From a virus: a DNA stretch of 64,000 nt. Shown here in pieces: positions 7,454-16,996 of the stretch. The stretch lies in the IMG/VR virus record IMGVR_UViG_3300031576_000011, positions 33,307 to 97,306 of that record, one strand, 5' to 3'. The notes beneath the pieces are model-generated. The model saw nothing but the letters and a program-made list of their open reading frames with translations, ran no database searches and had not been told where the DNA came from. Numbering within the stretch: position 1 is the first letter of the stretch; the number at the start of each line of letters is the position of its first letter. A program made the position numbers and the translations under genes.

Positions 7454-9270
7454 TGCCCATCGGCCTTGGGATCACCGTCTTCCTGCGGGACCTCGCTTCG
7501 ACCGGGATCGACCGGCTGGATCGGGGCTTCGGCCGGTTCGTGAACACGGTCGACCGAGGCGCCGCCGGCCTCGCCGAGTCGGCGATGAACGTCGGCGTGG
7601 CCGGCCGGACCGCCGCGCTCGGGGCGGTGGCGGGGATCACGGCGGTGGGGGCCGGCCTCCTGGCGGCGGCCGCAACCGAGGGCGAGTTCGAGCGCCAGTT
7701 GCGGTTCGCGGCGTTCGCCGCCAATGCGACCACCGACGAGATGGAGGAGATGCGGGCGACGGCCCTTGGCGTGGCGCGCGCCTTCGCCGTCGCGCCGGTC
7801 GAGGTCGCCCGCATGGAGTCGATCCTCGCCCGGTTCGGGCTCACGGCCAAGGAGACGACCGAGATTGTCCGGCCGGCGGCCGCGCTGCTCGCGGCCTCCC
7901 TCGGCGAGCTTGGGCCGGACAAGGCCGGTGGCCTGCTGATCCAGACCCTCAAGACCTTCAACATTCCGGCCACCCAGGCGAGTCGCGTGGCCGATCAGCT
8001 TTCCGAAGCGGTCATCAGCAGCGCGCTCGACTTCAAGAAGCTCGACCTCGCGCTGTCGATCGCGGGCCCCAGCATGACGAACTTCGGTGCGAGCCTCGAG
8101 GAGACGCTCGTCCTGCTCGGCCTCACCCGCGACGTGATCTCGCGGGTGGAGCGTGGCGGTACGGGGCTCTCCCGGGTGTTCGAGGAGCTCTCGAAGAAGG
8201 AGAAGCAGCGCGAGGTCCAGGCCCGCTTCGGTATCCGGGTCACGGACGAGACGGGGAAGCACTTCCGGAACGCCACCGACATCATCGCGGAGCTCGCCGC
8301 CGCGCTGTCGGGGATGGGCGAGGTGCAGCGCGCGGCCGCCTTGGAGTCGCTGTTCGGACGCGAGGCGACGCGCGAGTTGCTCGCCCTCACGCAGCGTCTG
8401 GGCAGCTCGCTGGGGGGCGGCGCCGCGACCGCGGAAGGCTTCGCGGCCGCGATGCGGGACATGGTGAAGGCCAACCGCGCAGCCACCGGCACGACGGAGA
8501 AGCTCATCCAGACCCAGGAGGGGACGTTCCCCAGGGCGCTGGAACGCCTGAAGGTGTCGTTCGCGGAGTTCGGGATCGAGGCGGGCAAGGCCCTGAACGA
8601 GAACCTGGTCCCCGCCATGATGGCGCTGTCTGACACGATCAACAGCGTGACCGAATTCCTGCGGGAGCTCTCGCCGGAGACGAAGTCCTTCCTCGGCTGG
8701 GTCTTCGCCGCCACGGTCGCCGTCGGCGGGCTGACGGCCGCCATCACGGCGATGGGATTCGCGATCCGTGGGGTCGGGTTCGGGCTCGGGGGACTCGGGC
8801 TCGGCCGCCTGCTTGGGCGCGGGGCGGCGGGCGCCGGGGGCGCGGTTGGAGGCGGGCTGGCGGCAGGGGCAGCCGGCGCGGCGGGTGCGGCAGGCTTCCA
8901 GGTCACCGCTGCAGGGATCGGCACGCAGCTCTCGCCAGCGGCCAGACTGGCGGCGGCCGGGGCGGCCACCGCCCCTGGACTCGGCGCAGGCGTCGGCGGG
9001 GTGATCGCCCCCATCGGGATCGCGGCGCTGCTGACCGAGATGATCGCTGGCCCAATTGCGGCGGCGATCGATGCGGCGAGTCAGCGAAGTTTCGAAGCGA
9101 CCCAAGAAGCCGCGAACCGCCGAGCCGTGGCCGAAACCGAAGCCCTGCGAGGGGAGTCGGAGATCGTGATCGAACTCGACGGAGCCGCGGTCGGACACCT
9201 CATGGGCGCGCGGGTGGCGAGGGAAACCAAGCGGCGCTTCGGCGCCCAGGTGCGCGAGGGGATGCGGTAG
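7453..9270 (+). CDS. tail tape measure protein
   Basis: 605 aa, start overlapping the chaperone stop (TGATG). Long helical protein with alternating Ala-rich and charged stretches; residues 1-75 and about 410-530 are Gly/Ala-rich hydrophobic segments that could act as membrane-inserting helices. The TMP core (RQLRFAAFAANATTDEMEEM ... FGREATRELLALT) matches the phage minor tail/tape measure family. It sets tail length; at 605 aa it would specify a fairly short tail. Position after the frameshifting chaperone is diagnostic. Confidence 0.9.
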   Translation: MPIGLGITVFLRDLASTGIDRLDRGFGRFVNTVDRGAAGLAESAMNVGVAGRTAALGAVAGITAVGAGLLAAAATEGEFERQLRFAAFAANATTDEMEEMRATALGVARAFAVAPVEVARMESILARFGLTAKETTEIVRPAAALLAASLGELGPDKAGGLLIQTLKTFNIPATQASRVADQLSEAVISSALDFKKLDLALSIAGPSMTNFGASLEETLVLLGLTRDVISRVERGGTGLSRVFEELSKKEKQREVQARFGIRVTDETGKHFRNATDIIAELAAALSGMGEVQRAAALESLFGREATRELLALTQRLGSSLGGGAATAEGFAAAMRDMVKANRAATGTTEKLIQTQEGTFPRALERLKVSFAEFGIEAGKALNENLVPAMMALSDTINSVTEFLRELSPETKSFLGWVFAATVAVGGLTAAITAMGFAIRGVGFGLGGLGLGRLLGRGAAGAGGAVGGGLAAGAAGAAGAAGFQVTAAGIGTQLSPAARLAAAGAATAPGLGAGVGGVIAPIGIAALLTEMIAGPIAAAIDAASQRSFEATQEAANRRAVAETEALRGESEIVIELDGAAVGHLMGARVARETKRRFGAQVREGMR

Positions 9271-9953
9271 TGGCCCTGCCGTACGCCAGCCTCACGGACA
9301 TGCTGCGCAAGGAGCGGCTGTTCTGCCAATTCAATCCCGAGACGCTCGACGAGTCCCTCGAGGTGGACTGGACGTCGCACCTCCCGCTCGGGGGCAGCCG
9401 CGAGATCTCGCACTACAACGGGACGCGCAGCGTGCGGATCCCGCTCACGCTCTACTTCACGATCGTGGGCCGCCCCGGCAACGGCGTCCCAGGCTTCTCG
9501 GATCTGCTGGTGGCCACGAGCGAAGCCGGAGGGTCGCCAGGCATCGAGTTCGGGCTGGCGGCCGCTGGCCAGCGCGGACCGGCCGTGGTGCGGCAGAGCC
9601 TCGCGGGGCCCGAACGGTTCCTCAAGGCGCTGTGCTACAAGAACGGCGGGCCAGGGGCGCGCGGAGGATTCAGCACCGAGCCGCCCACCGTGATCTTCGA
9701 TTGGCCCGGCATCGTCCGGCTCGAGGGACACCTGCTCCGGTTGCGGACCCGGTATCAGCAGTTCTCGACCGAGGATCTGCGCGGGCTGTTCCTCGTGGCT
9801 GAGACGGAGTTCCGCGAGGATGCGGCCGAGGGGATCGGGAACGAGGACGTCCGGGTGAAGGGCTCCAATCGGTCGCCGACGCTGCTGCCGCATCGCATTC
9901 AAGAGCCGCCAGAGCAGAAGTTGATCGTCCAGTTCACGAGGCCGGGCGTGTGA
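9270..9953 (+). CDS. contractile-injection tube/baseplate adaptor (Afp7/Pvc7-like)
   Basis: 227 aa from a GTG overlapping the tape measure stop. The N-terminal pattern CQFNPETLDESLEVDW ... SREISHYNGTRSVRIPLTLYF is that of the CIS tube protein N-terminal domain (Afp7/Pvc7-like), which links the tube to the hub. The next gene is LysM-like, as in other contractile systems. Confidence 0.7.
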   Translation: MALPYASLTDMLRKERLFCQFNPETLDESLEVDWTSHLPLGGSREISHYNGTRSVRIPLTLYFTIVGRPGNGVPGFSDLLVATSEAGGSPGIEFGLAAAGQRGPAVVRQSLAGPERFLKALCYKNGGPGARGGFSTEPPTVIFDWPGIVRLEGHLLRLRTRYQQFSTEDLRGLFLVAETEFREDAAEGIGNEDVRVKGSNRSPTLLPHRIQEPPEQKLIVQFTRPGV

Positions 9954-10258
9954 TCAATCCCTCCCCCAATTCGCGCAACCTCGCCAACCGTGTCGTTACC
10001 GACGCGGCCGGACGCGAGCTCTACGAGATCCGGACGCCCATGCCGTACGCCCCGGTGCCAGGCATCGCGCGGGCCATTATCCAGGCCGGCGACTCGCTGT
10101 TCGCGATGGCCTACCGGGCCTACGGCAGCGCCCAGCTCTGGTGGGCGATCGCGGACTTCAATGAGATCTTCGACCCCACGACGGAGACGACGCCGGGCCG
10201 CGAGATCCTGATCCCGCCCCGCGACTACGTCGAGGCGTGGCTCTCGAGGAGCGAATGA
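9950..10258 (+). CDS. LysM-like baseplate protein (gp53-like)
   Basis: 102 aa, GTGA overlap with the preceding gene. Residues 35-85 (IIQAGDSLFAMAYRAYGSAQLWWAIADFNEI ... GREILIPP) form a LysM fold. In contractile tails this small protein binds at the tube-baseplate junction. Role assigned from family and order. Confidence 0.75.
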   Translation: MINPSPNSRNLANRVVTDAAGRELYEIRTPMPYAPVPGIARAIIQAGDSLFAMAYRAYGSAQLWWAIADFNEIFDPTTETTPGREILIPPRDYVEAWLSRSE

Positions 10259-11604
10259 CCGGGCGCGGCCCCTACCTACGGATCCGGACCAGCCACGGCT
10301 TCGGCGGCTCGCCCCAGCCGCTGCCGGAGTCGATCCTCGAACGCATCCTCTCGGTGGAGGTGCTCGACTCCGATCTGGGGATGGACGAGATCACCGTCAC
10401 GTTCGACAACGCGGACCTCGCGCTGTGGGGCCAGGCCATGTCGCGCGCGGCGCTGGCGTTCAACACGCGCTGGCACATCCAGTTCGGCTGGGAGGGCGGC
10501 ACGCTCAGCCCCATCCGGGCCTTCCTCGTGAAGAGCCTCAAGGGGAACCGAACGCTGACGATGCGCGCGTACGGGGGAGCCGCCGTGCGGCTCGACTACC
10601 CGGCCCGGCACGTCGTGTTCCGGAACTCCGGCGGCGACGGCAAGATCACGCGCTCCCAGGTGGCGCGCCAGATCGCGCTGGAGGCCGGGCTGGTCGTAGA
10701 GACCGGAGCGATCCAGACCACGTTCGGCGAATTCGAGTCGATCACCCAGCACGGGATCTCCGACGGCGCCATGCTGACGAAGATGGCGGACGACCTCGGG
10801 TTTGTGTGGTGGGCCAAGGATTTCGGGGACGACCGGGCCTACTTCTTCTTCGGGCAGCGCGAGATGGACAAGCGCGCTGACCGCCGGATCGACCTCGGCG
10901 ACGAAGGCGTCGTGGGGGAGCCGGAGATCGAGGTCGACGTCTTCCAGATCCCCAACACGGCGATCTCCCTGACGATCGATCCGCTGAACAATGTCCTGAA
11001 GGAGCACGAGGGCTCGAACGACGCAACGGAGCGGGCCGTGTCGGGGTCCTCGACGCCGATCTCCAAGGACATCGCCGGCCAGAACACGGTGGAGCCGCAC
11101 GAGGGCGGGACCATCCCCTCACTGCCCGCGATGTCGGAGAAGCGCCTCGAGGAGGAGATCGATGGGCTGTTCAAGAAGGTGGAGGAGAACCTGATCCGGA
11201 TCCGCCTGACCGTGGTGGGGGATCCCTCGATCGCGGTGGGCCACACGCTCGAGCTCGTGGGGTTCGGACAGGCGCTCGACAGCTCCCCGCAGTCGCCGGG
11301 TGGCGGCAACTACTACGTGTCGGAGGCCAGGCACCGGATCCGGCAGGGAGGCGGCTTCCTCACGGAGTTGTCCCTGATGCGGAACGCGCTCGGGGACTTC
11401 GACGTGCCGGCGAAACGCGACCGCCTGCGGGCGCGCGTGGCGTCGGAGCGGCGGGCCGCCCAGGGCGGCGTCACGACGCCGTCGGCCCCTGGCGTGCCGC
11501 CCGTCGCCGTGGCGGATCGCACCTTGGGGACCTCCCCGGACGCGGAGTCCGTGAAGGTCCCGGTGCGGGCGGTCGGATTCTCCACGGGAAGCACCGGGCA
11601 GTAG
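10255..11604 (+). CDS. baseplate hub protein (gpD/gp27-like)
   Basis: 449 aa from the ATG at 10255 (ATGA overlap with the LysM gene, GAGGAG just upstream); an in-frame ATG at 10237 is less likely. Features include ILSVEVLDSDLGMDEITVTFDN near the N-terminus and a central SQVARQIALEAGL segment seen in gpD/gp27-like hub proteins, which form the trimeric ring holding the spike. The C-terminal third is low-complexity and may be flexible. Confidence 0.8.
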   Translation: MTGRGPYLRIRTSHGFGGSPQPLPESILERILSVEVLDSDLGMDEITVTFDNADLALWGQAMSRAALAFNTRWHIQFGWEGGTLSPIRAFLVKSLKGNRTLTMRAYGGAAVRLDYPARHVVFRNSGGDGKITRSQVARQIALEAGLVVETGAIQTTFGEFESITQHGISDGAMLTKMADDLGFVWWAKDFGDDRAYFFFGQREMDKRADRRIDLGDEGVVGEPEIEVDVFQIPNTAISLTIDPLNNVLKEHEGSNDATERAVSGSSTPISKDIAGQNTVEPHEGGTIPSLPAMSEKRLEEEIDGLFKKVEENLIRIRLTVVGDPSIAVGHTLELVGFGQALDSSPQSPGGGNYYVSEARHRIRQGGGFLTELSLMRNALGDFDVPAKRDRLRARVASERRAAQGGVTTPSAPGVPPVAVADRTLGTSPDAESVKVPVRAVGFSTGSTGQ

Positions 11605-11605
11605 C

Positions 11606-12265
11606 ATGTCCGACTTCGGACCCCCCTTCTTCGGTATGTACCTCGGACGGGTCGCGGAAACCGCGGACCCGCTCAAGCTGGGGCGGATCCGACCGATCGT
11701 GCCGGCCATCGCGGGCGCCGCGAAGATGGGGTGGGCCTCCCCGCTCGGGACCGTCGGCGGCGGTGCGAAGGACCGCGGCCTCTTCGCCGTGCCGCCGTTC
11801 GGGGCCCTCGTGGCGGTGTTCTTCGACGCCGGGGACGTGGACTCCCCCTACTACCTGGCGGGCCCATGGGCCGCCCCGTCAGGGGCGCCGGATCCTCCCG
11901 TGCCCTCCCAGATTGCGCCGGCGCTCGGCACCCAGGGAGATCCCAAGCACGTGGTGTGGGAGACGGAGAAGTTCAAGGTCACCTTCGCGGGCGGCTCCAC
12001 CGACAAGATGCGGATCGAGAGCAAGTCCACGCCTGGGAGCTACGTGGAGATCGACGGGGCGACGGGTAAGATCGTCCTCTCGACGACCGATCTGCGTCTG
12101 GCGGACGCCGCGGCGGTGGAGGCCATCATCCTGGGCACGTCGTTCCAGACCTTCTTCAACGCGCACATCCACAGCGGCGTCACCACCGGCGCTGGGTCGA
12201 GCGGCGCCCCAGTGACGGCGATGCCGGCCTCCCTCCTATCGGCGAAGGCGAAGGTGGGCGCGTAG
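11606..12265 (+). CDS. baseplate spike protein (gp5/gpV OB-fold)
   Basis: 219 aa. The N-terminal region, MYLGRVAETADPLKLGRIRP ... WASPLGTVGG ... VPPFGALVAVFFDAGD, is the OB-fold of T4 gp5/P2 gpV-type spikes. Residues 105-180 are a repetitive beta-helix-like segment (FKVTFAGGSTDKMRIES). The C-terminus has HIHSGVTTGAGSSGAP, a motif common at the end of gpV-like tips. No lysozyme domain is present. It is the membrane-piercing tip of the tail. Confidence 0.85.
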   Translation: MSDFGPPFFGMYLGRVAETADPLKLGRIRPIVPAIAGAAKMGWASPLGTVGGGAKDRGLFAVPPFGALVAVFFDAGDVDSPYYLAGPWAAPSGAPDPPVPSQIAPALGTQGDPKHVVWETEKFKVTFAGGSTDKMRIESKSTPGSYVEIDGATGKIVLSTTDLRLADAAAVEAIILGTSFQTFFNAHIHSGVTTGAGSSGAPVTAMPASLLSAKAKVGA

Positions 12266-12768
12266 TGCCGATCAAGCCCGAGCAGGACTTCCTCGGATCG
12301 ACGCCAGCATTCCCGTTCCGGGAGGCCGACGCCGGTCTACCGGACCTTGCCTTCGTGTCTGGCGAGGCGGCGGTCGCGGCCGGGATCGGCTTCCTGCTGC
12401 GCACGGCGCCAGGCGATCTGCCGTTCGATCCGGAGCTTGGGATGGATCCGGAAGTGCTCCGGTTCGACCCGGCGGACCCCGGCACGGCGAGCGACGCCCA
12501 CGCGATGATCGCCGCGTCGATCATCCGGGGCGAGCCCCGCGCCACGGCCGTGCGCCCAGAGATCGTGGTGGACCCCCACCAGAACCGTCTGGACATCCAC
12601 CTCGCCTACCGCACGATCCAGCGGGACGTCCCTGGCAACCAGGTTCGCCTGCCTTCGGGCAAGCACGAGGACATCCTGAAGCAGCCGGACACGCGGCGGC
12701 TCGCGATCCAGGGCTACTTCGACTCGATCACGATCGCGCTCGGCATCGGGCGCACGGGGAGCGCGTAG
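12265..12768 (+). CDS. gp25-like baseplate wedge protein
   Basis: 167 aa from a GTG overlapping the previous TAG. VAAGIGFLLRTAPGDLPFDPELG and the diagnostic RGEPRA (about residues 91-96) mark the gp25/IraD-like family; the EPR motif makes a conserved contact in the wedge core. It precedes the baseplate J gene, the universal order in contractile tails. It links the inner baseplate to the sheath. Confidence 0.88.
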   Translation: MPIKPEQDFLGSTPAFPFREADAGLPDLAFVSGEAAVAAGIGFLLRTAPGDLPFDPELGMDPEVLRFDPADPGTASDAHAMIAASIIRGEPRATAVRPEIVVDPHQNRLDIHLAYRTIQRDVPGNQVRLPSGKHEDILKQPDTRRLAIQGYFDSITIALGIGRTGSA

Positions 12769-14247
12769 ATGGCCACGACCCCGACGAATATCCCGCTCAT
12801 CCCCGCGCCGACCGACTACACGGCTGCGGACTTCGACGCGTGCCTCGTCGCGGTCCAGAACGCCATGAGCACGGCGTTCCCCCAGTGGACGGACTACAAC
12901 CGGGCGGCCGCCGGGAACAACGTGCTCCGCGCCTTCTGCCACCTGGCCGACATCGTCACGAAGTATCAGAATGACCAGGGCCGGGAGGCCGGCTGGGCGA
13001 CCGTCAAGCGCCGGAGGAACGCGATCGCGCTCGGGCGTGGGGTGGGGATCCGCCTGAAGGGCATCTCGGCCGCGACCGTCGATCTGACGTTCTCGATCCC
13101 GGCGGCGCTGACCCGGGACGTGCTGATCCCGCGCGGCACCCGGGTCTCCACGTCCGGGCAGGAGACGGCGCTCGAGTTCTTCACGACGGCGGACGCGCGG
13201 ATCCTCGCGGGGGCCACCAGCGTCATCGTGTCGGCCCGCAACGCGAAGCCGCGGGCGGAGACCCTGACCTCAACGGGACTACCGGACCAGCGTCTGCCCA
13301 CCGCCTTCCTGGGCTTCGTCGAGGGCTCCGCCGTCGTAACGATCGCGAGCGACATCTGCGTGCCGGTGTCCAACTTCTTCGCCTCGGGGCCCACCAGCAA
13401 GCACTACATGGTGCTCGTGGATGAGGAGGACCGCTTCTCGCCCCTGTTCGGGAACGGCACCAACGGCGCGGTCCCGGCGGTCGGGGACGTGGACATCGCC
13501 TACGAGACCGGCGGCGGGGCCGGCGGCAACGCGGGGGTCGGCACCATCGACGCGCTGGTCAGCACGCTGTTCGACACGGGGGGCAACGCGATCAACGCGA
13601 GCGTCACCAACGTCTCGGCCGCCGCCGGCGGTTCGGACCGGGAGACGGTGGAGCAGGCGCGCCGCCGGGTTCCCGGCGCCATCCGCGCGCTCACCCGCAC
13701 GGTGGCGCGAGAGGACTTCGAGATCGTGGCGCTGGGCGTCCCAGGCGTCGCTCGGTCGATGATGCTGACGACCGACGAGGATGCCACGGTGCTGGACAAC
13801 CACGGCCAGCTCGTGATCGTGCCGGTCGGGGGCGGGGCCCCGTCGACGACGCTCAAGGACCAGGTCAAGGCCGAGGTCACGACGGTGTTCCCGACGATGC
13901 TGACGTTCAAGGTCGACATGACCGATCCGACCTACCTCACCGTGAACGTGTCGTGCCAGGTGAAGAAGCGGCCGAACTTCACGAACACCCAGGTCGAGGC
14001 GAACATCACCGCGGCGCTGACCGCGTTCTTCGCGATCCAAGACGCGGACGGAGCGCCGAACCCGGCCATCGACTTCGGTCAGAACCTGACCGACGGACTG
14101 CTCGCGTGGTCCGACATCTTCGCGGCCGTGCGCGGGGCCACCGGGGTGCAGCGGGTGGAGGAAGACACCTTCGTGCCGGCGGACGACGTGGTGGTCACGA
14201 AGAAGCAGTTCCCGGTGCTCGGGACGGTCACGGTGACCTTCCTGTAG
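12769..14247 (+). CDS. baseplate J-like wedge protein (gp6/gp47-like)
   Basis: 492 aa. N-terminal YTAADFDACLVAVQNAM and QWTDYNRAAAGNNVLRAFCHLAD match the helical start of baseplate J/gp47 proteins. Central GGSDRETVEQARRRVPGAI ... ALTRTVAREDFEIVALGVPGVA is the hallmark of the family. It dimerises to form the wedge ring around the hub. No sign of truncation. Confidence 0.9.
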   Translation: MATTPTNIPLIPAPTDYTAADFDACLVAVQNAMSTAFPQWTDYNRAAAGNNVLRAFCHLADIVTKYQNDQGREAGWATVKRRRNAIALGRGVGIRLKGISAATVDLTFSIPAALTRDVLIPRGTRVSTSGQETALEFFTTADARILAGATSVIVSARNAKPRAETLTSTGLPDQRLPTAFLGFVEGSAVVTIASDICVPVSNFFASGPTSKHYMVLVDEEDRFSPLFGNGTNGAVPAVGDVDIAYETGGGAGGNAGVGTIDALVSTLFDTGGNAINASVTNVSAAAGGSDRETVEQARRRVPGAIRALTRTVAREDFEIVALGVPGVARSMMLTTDEDATVLDNHGQLVIVPVGGGAPSTTLKDQVKAEVTTVFPTMLTFKVDMTDPTYLTVNVSCQVKKRPNFTNTQVEANITAALTAFFAIQDADGAPNPAIDFGQNLTDGLLAWSDIFAAVRGATGVQRVEEDTFVPADDVVVTKKQFPVLGTVTVTFL

Positions 14248-14256
14248 GAGGGCGAG

Positions 14257-14622
14257 ATGGCAGCGATCAAGAGCGCGGTGTCGATCTTCACGGCGCAGGC
14301 GCTGGCCGGCGACAGCGGCGTCACGACCTCCGGCTGGCTCAACCTCGACACCCGGTACGGCGGGATCGTCCAGGGGAAGGTCACGAACGGCGGCACCACG
14401 CTCGGCAAGGGCGCGGTCATCCAGGCGCAGATCTCGCCCAACCAGGCGGCGGGGGCCGAGGCCGACTTCGAGTGCCGGCGCGTCATGGGCAAGGACGCGT
14501 CCGAAGTCACGACGTTCGAGATTCGGATCCCGCCCGAGGTCCAGAACCTGCGGCTCAAGGTGAACCGCGGGGATGCGGCCGCCACGATCGACGCGATCTT
14601 CTCGAGGTTGGACGAGGTCTAG
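14257..14622 (+). CDS. baseplate-region virion protein, function unknown
   Basis: 121 aa, preceded by AGGAGGGCGAG. It is a compact beta-rich protein (YGGIVQGKVTNGGTTLGKGAVIQ; FECRRVMGKDASEVTTFEIR). Lying between baseplate J and tail protein I, it is probably a baseplate accessory subunit. Confidence 0.65.
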   Translation: MAAIKSAVSIFTAQALAGDSGVTTSGWLNLDTRYGGIVQGKVTNGGTTLGKGAVIQAQISPNQAAGAEADFECRRVMGKDASEVTTFEIRIPPEVQNLRLKVNRGDAAATIDAIFSRLDEV

Positions 14623-14625
14623 GCC

Positions 14626-15375
14626 ATGGCCGAGGTCTGCGAAAAGGACCCCTGCGACCCGAAGGCGGACCCGTCACTGGCGGTCGCGCTGCTCGCCAAC
14701 GCCACGCCCGTGGCCACGGACACGGCGCCGGACGACTGCGAGCTCGACCGCGACTTCCGGATGCGGTCGCTGTTCCCCCGCCGGGTGATCGGGGACGACG
14801 AGGACTCGCCCGAGCCCTTCATCAGCCGGTTCCTCGACGCGCTGGACGCGGAAGCCAACGCGATGTTCCACCGGGTGGACTGCTTCCCAACCATCGCCGA
14901 TCCCCTCCGGTGCCCGGCGCCCCTGCTCGATCAGTTGCTCTACCACCTGGGGAACCCCTTCATCCTGGAGGAGGGGATGCCCGCGGACCGGAAGCGCATG
15001 CTCGCGCTCTCGCTCTTCACGATCTACGCGCTGAAGGGCACGTGCTACGCCATCATCGGGGCCGTCCGGCTGATCTACCGGGTCGAGGTCACCGAGTGCG
15101 TGCAGCCCAACATCGAGTGCTGGATCCTGGGGATCGACACCCTCAACCAGACGGCGATCCTCTGTCCCAGCACCGCGGCCGGGCGGCGCTCGTTCTCGAT
15201 CATGGTCCACAGGAACCTCACCGACACGGAGCGGGCCCAGATCCGGAACGTCGTGAACTACCTGAAGCCGGCGAACACGCACTTCATCCGGATCATCGAG
15301 CCGGGATCGCCGGGACACGTGGCTCACTGGGTGCTGAGAAAATCAAAGCTTAATCTGAATGCTTTCCTCCATTAG
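14626..15375 (+). CDS. tail protein I-like (P2 gpI) baseplate protein
   Basis: 249 aa. RFLDALDAEANAMFHRVDCFPTI, DPLRCPAPLLDQLLYHLG and LALSLFTIYALKGTCYAIIG follow the P2 gpI pattern, in which the wedge protein connects baseplate J to the fibres. The final 15 or so codons (LRKSKLNLNAFLH) are conspicuously A/T-rich compared with everything around them and may be a recombination joint ahead of the fibre gene. Confidence 0.75.
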   Translation: MAEVCEKDPCDPKADPSLAVALLANATPVATDTAPDDCELDRDFRMRSLFPRRVIGDDEDSPEPFISRFLDALDAEANAMFHRVDCFPTIADPLRCPAPLLDQLLYHLGNPFILEEGMPADRKRMLALSLFTIYALKGTCYAIIGAVRLIYRVEVTECVQPNIECWILGIDTLNQTAILCPSTAAGRRSFSIMVHRNLTDTERAQIRNVVNYLKPANTHFIRIIEPGSPGHVAHWVLRKSKLNLNAFLH

Positions 15376-15470
15376 CGATCTGCTGGCCCTTTCTCCGCAT
15401 GGCGCAGCTCCGCGAGCAACACGGAGCTGTGACGTCGCGTTTCGTAGGATTCATAGAAAGGCAAGACAAC

Positions 15471-16922
15471 ATGGCTGCCCGTAGGGACTATTTCATATTC
15501 CAGGCTGTCACCGAAGCAGAACTGGACGCAGGGTTCGACGGTCTCGAGTTCGCCGAGTTCAACATCAAGGCCGACGCCTTCTCCGGATCGGCCGGGTTCA
15601 TCATCGCCGGCGTGACCGTGACGCAGGCTGGGGTGCCGAACCAGACGGTCCTCGTCGGCTCGTGCCTGGCCTGGGACAACCTGGGACAGCGCGTCTTCAA
15701 GTCCACGACCGGGACGGTGTTCGACTTCTCGCCCGACGACGATCCGATCAACCCCCGGATCGCGCGGCTCTACATCAAGTTCGCGCGCGCGCTCTCCGAT
15801 CCCCGCGTCGATGGGCTGGGCGCCACGGTGAACTTCGTGCGCGCGGAGTCGTTCGTGCTCGAGCGCGACCTGGGCGCCGCGGCGGCCGTTCCGGTCGCGC
15901 CGGCGCTCCGGATCGACGAGTCGATCCTGCTCGCCAACATCACGATCCCGGCGGCGGCCGGCGTGATCAACAACGCGCAGATCACCACGACGATCCAGAC
16001 CCTGAACTCGAAGTTCAAGGTCCGCCAGCTCTTCGGTGCGACCCAGGGCCTCGACGACGCGTTCATCGCGGCGGCCTCGGCCTCGCCGCTGCCCACGACG
16101 GCGAACCGGGTGGCCCTGTTGTCGGACGTCCCGGCCGGGATCGCCGGGTTCATGGGCCAGAACAAGATCGTGACGACCGGGGTCTTGGCCATCGACATCG
16201 AGCGGTTCGATGGCGTGGACCGCACGGCCGCGAAGCGGCTGCGGCTGCGGAACCGCTCGCTCACCCTCACCGGCGGAGCCGGAGCCGTGAACGACAAGGA
16301 CTACCCGGGCGCGATCGCGCCGTCGTCGTTCCACTACATCTACGCGATTGGCGACAGCACGCTCGTCAACCCCGATGCGTCGCTGGCCTCGCTCGCCAAG
16401 GGCGCGGGATTCGCGCCATTCACGAATCCCACCCTCCCGGCCGGATACGACCTCTACCGTCTGATCGGCGTGATGCTCACGAACGGCGCCGGCACCGACA
16501 TCTTGCCGTTCCGGCAGATCAACGGCGAGGTCATCTACGACGACTCGTTCCTGGCGAACGTCTACGCCGGCGGCCTGCCGCCGGCCGCCTTCACCGCCCT
16601 CGCGCTTGGCGGATTCGTGCCCCCGATCGCCGAGCGGGCGATCGTCGGCGTGGCCATCACGTTCGCCACGTCGCAGAACGCGATCATGGAGTTCCGGTCG
16701 CTCGGCGGGCCGACCGTCGTCAACTACACGACCCTGTTCCGCGCCGGCGCGAACGACACCCTGGACGGCGCCGTGCTCGCCGCGGACTCCGACTGGGAGA
16801 AGCGCCTGCACGTGAGCCTCACGGGCGGGATCGAGTGGCGAACCGCAGCCGGGACCGTCGGGGCCCACGCCGTCCGGGTGGACGTCCGGGGATTCGTGCC
16901 AGACCTTCACTACGACGTCTAG
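15471..16922 (+). CDS. tail fibre / receptor-binding-like protein
   Basis: 483 aa from ATG 15471, which has an AAAGG site 9 nt upstream; the frame extends to an ATG at 15399, but that start lacks a ribosome site. The N-terminal part, MAARRDYFIFQAVTEAELDA, looks like a baseplate-attachment domain. The remainder is beta-rich with many short strands. Its position as the last gene of the baseplate set suggests a fibre or adhesin. No chaperone-like gene follows clearly. Confidence 0.65.
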   Translation: MAARRDYFIFQAVTEAELDAGFDGLEFAEFNIKADAFSGSAGFIIAGVTVTQAGVPNQTVLVGSCLAWDNLGQRVFKSTTGTVFDFSPDDDPINPRIARLYIKFARALSDPRVDGLGATVNFVRAESFVLERDLGAAAAVPVAPALRIDESILLANITIPAAAGVINNAQITTTIQTLNSKFKVRQLFGATQGLDDAFIAAASASPLPTTANRVALLSDVPAGIAGFMGQNKIVTTGVLAIDIERFDGVDRTAAKRLRLRNRSLTLTGGAGAVNDKDYPGAIAPSSFHYIYAIGDSTLVNPDASLASLAKGAGFAPFTNPTLPAGYDLYRLIGVMLTNGAGTDILPFRQINGEVIYDDSFLANVYAGGLPPAAFTALALGGFVPPIAERAIVGVAITFATSQNAIMEFRSLGGPTVVNYTTLFRAGANDTLDGAVLAADSDWEKRLHVSLTGGIEWRTAAGTVGAHAVRVDVRGFVPDLHYDV

Positions 16923-16996
16923 CCTCGGCAGTTGCACGGGGCGCCGCAGGTGGTAGGATCTGAACCGGGTGGCCGCAGCCGCCCGTGGAGGTCGCG

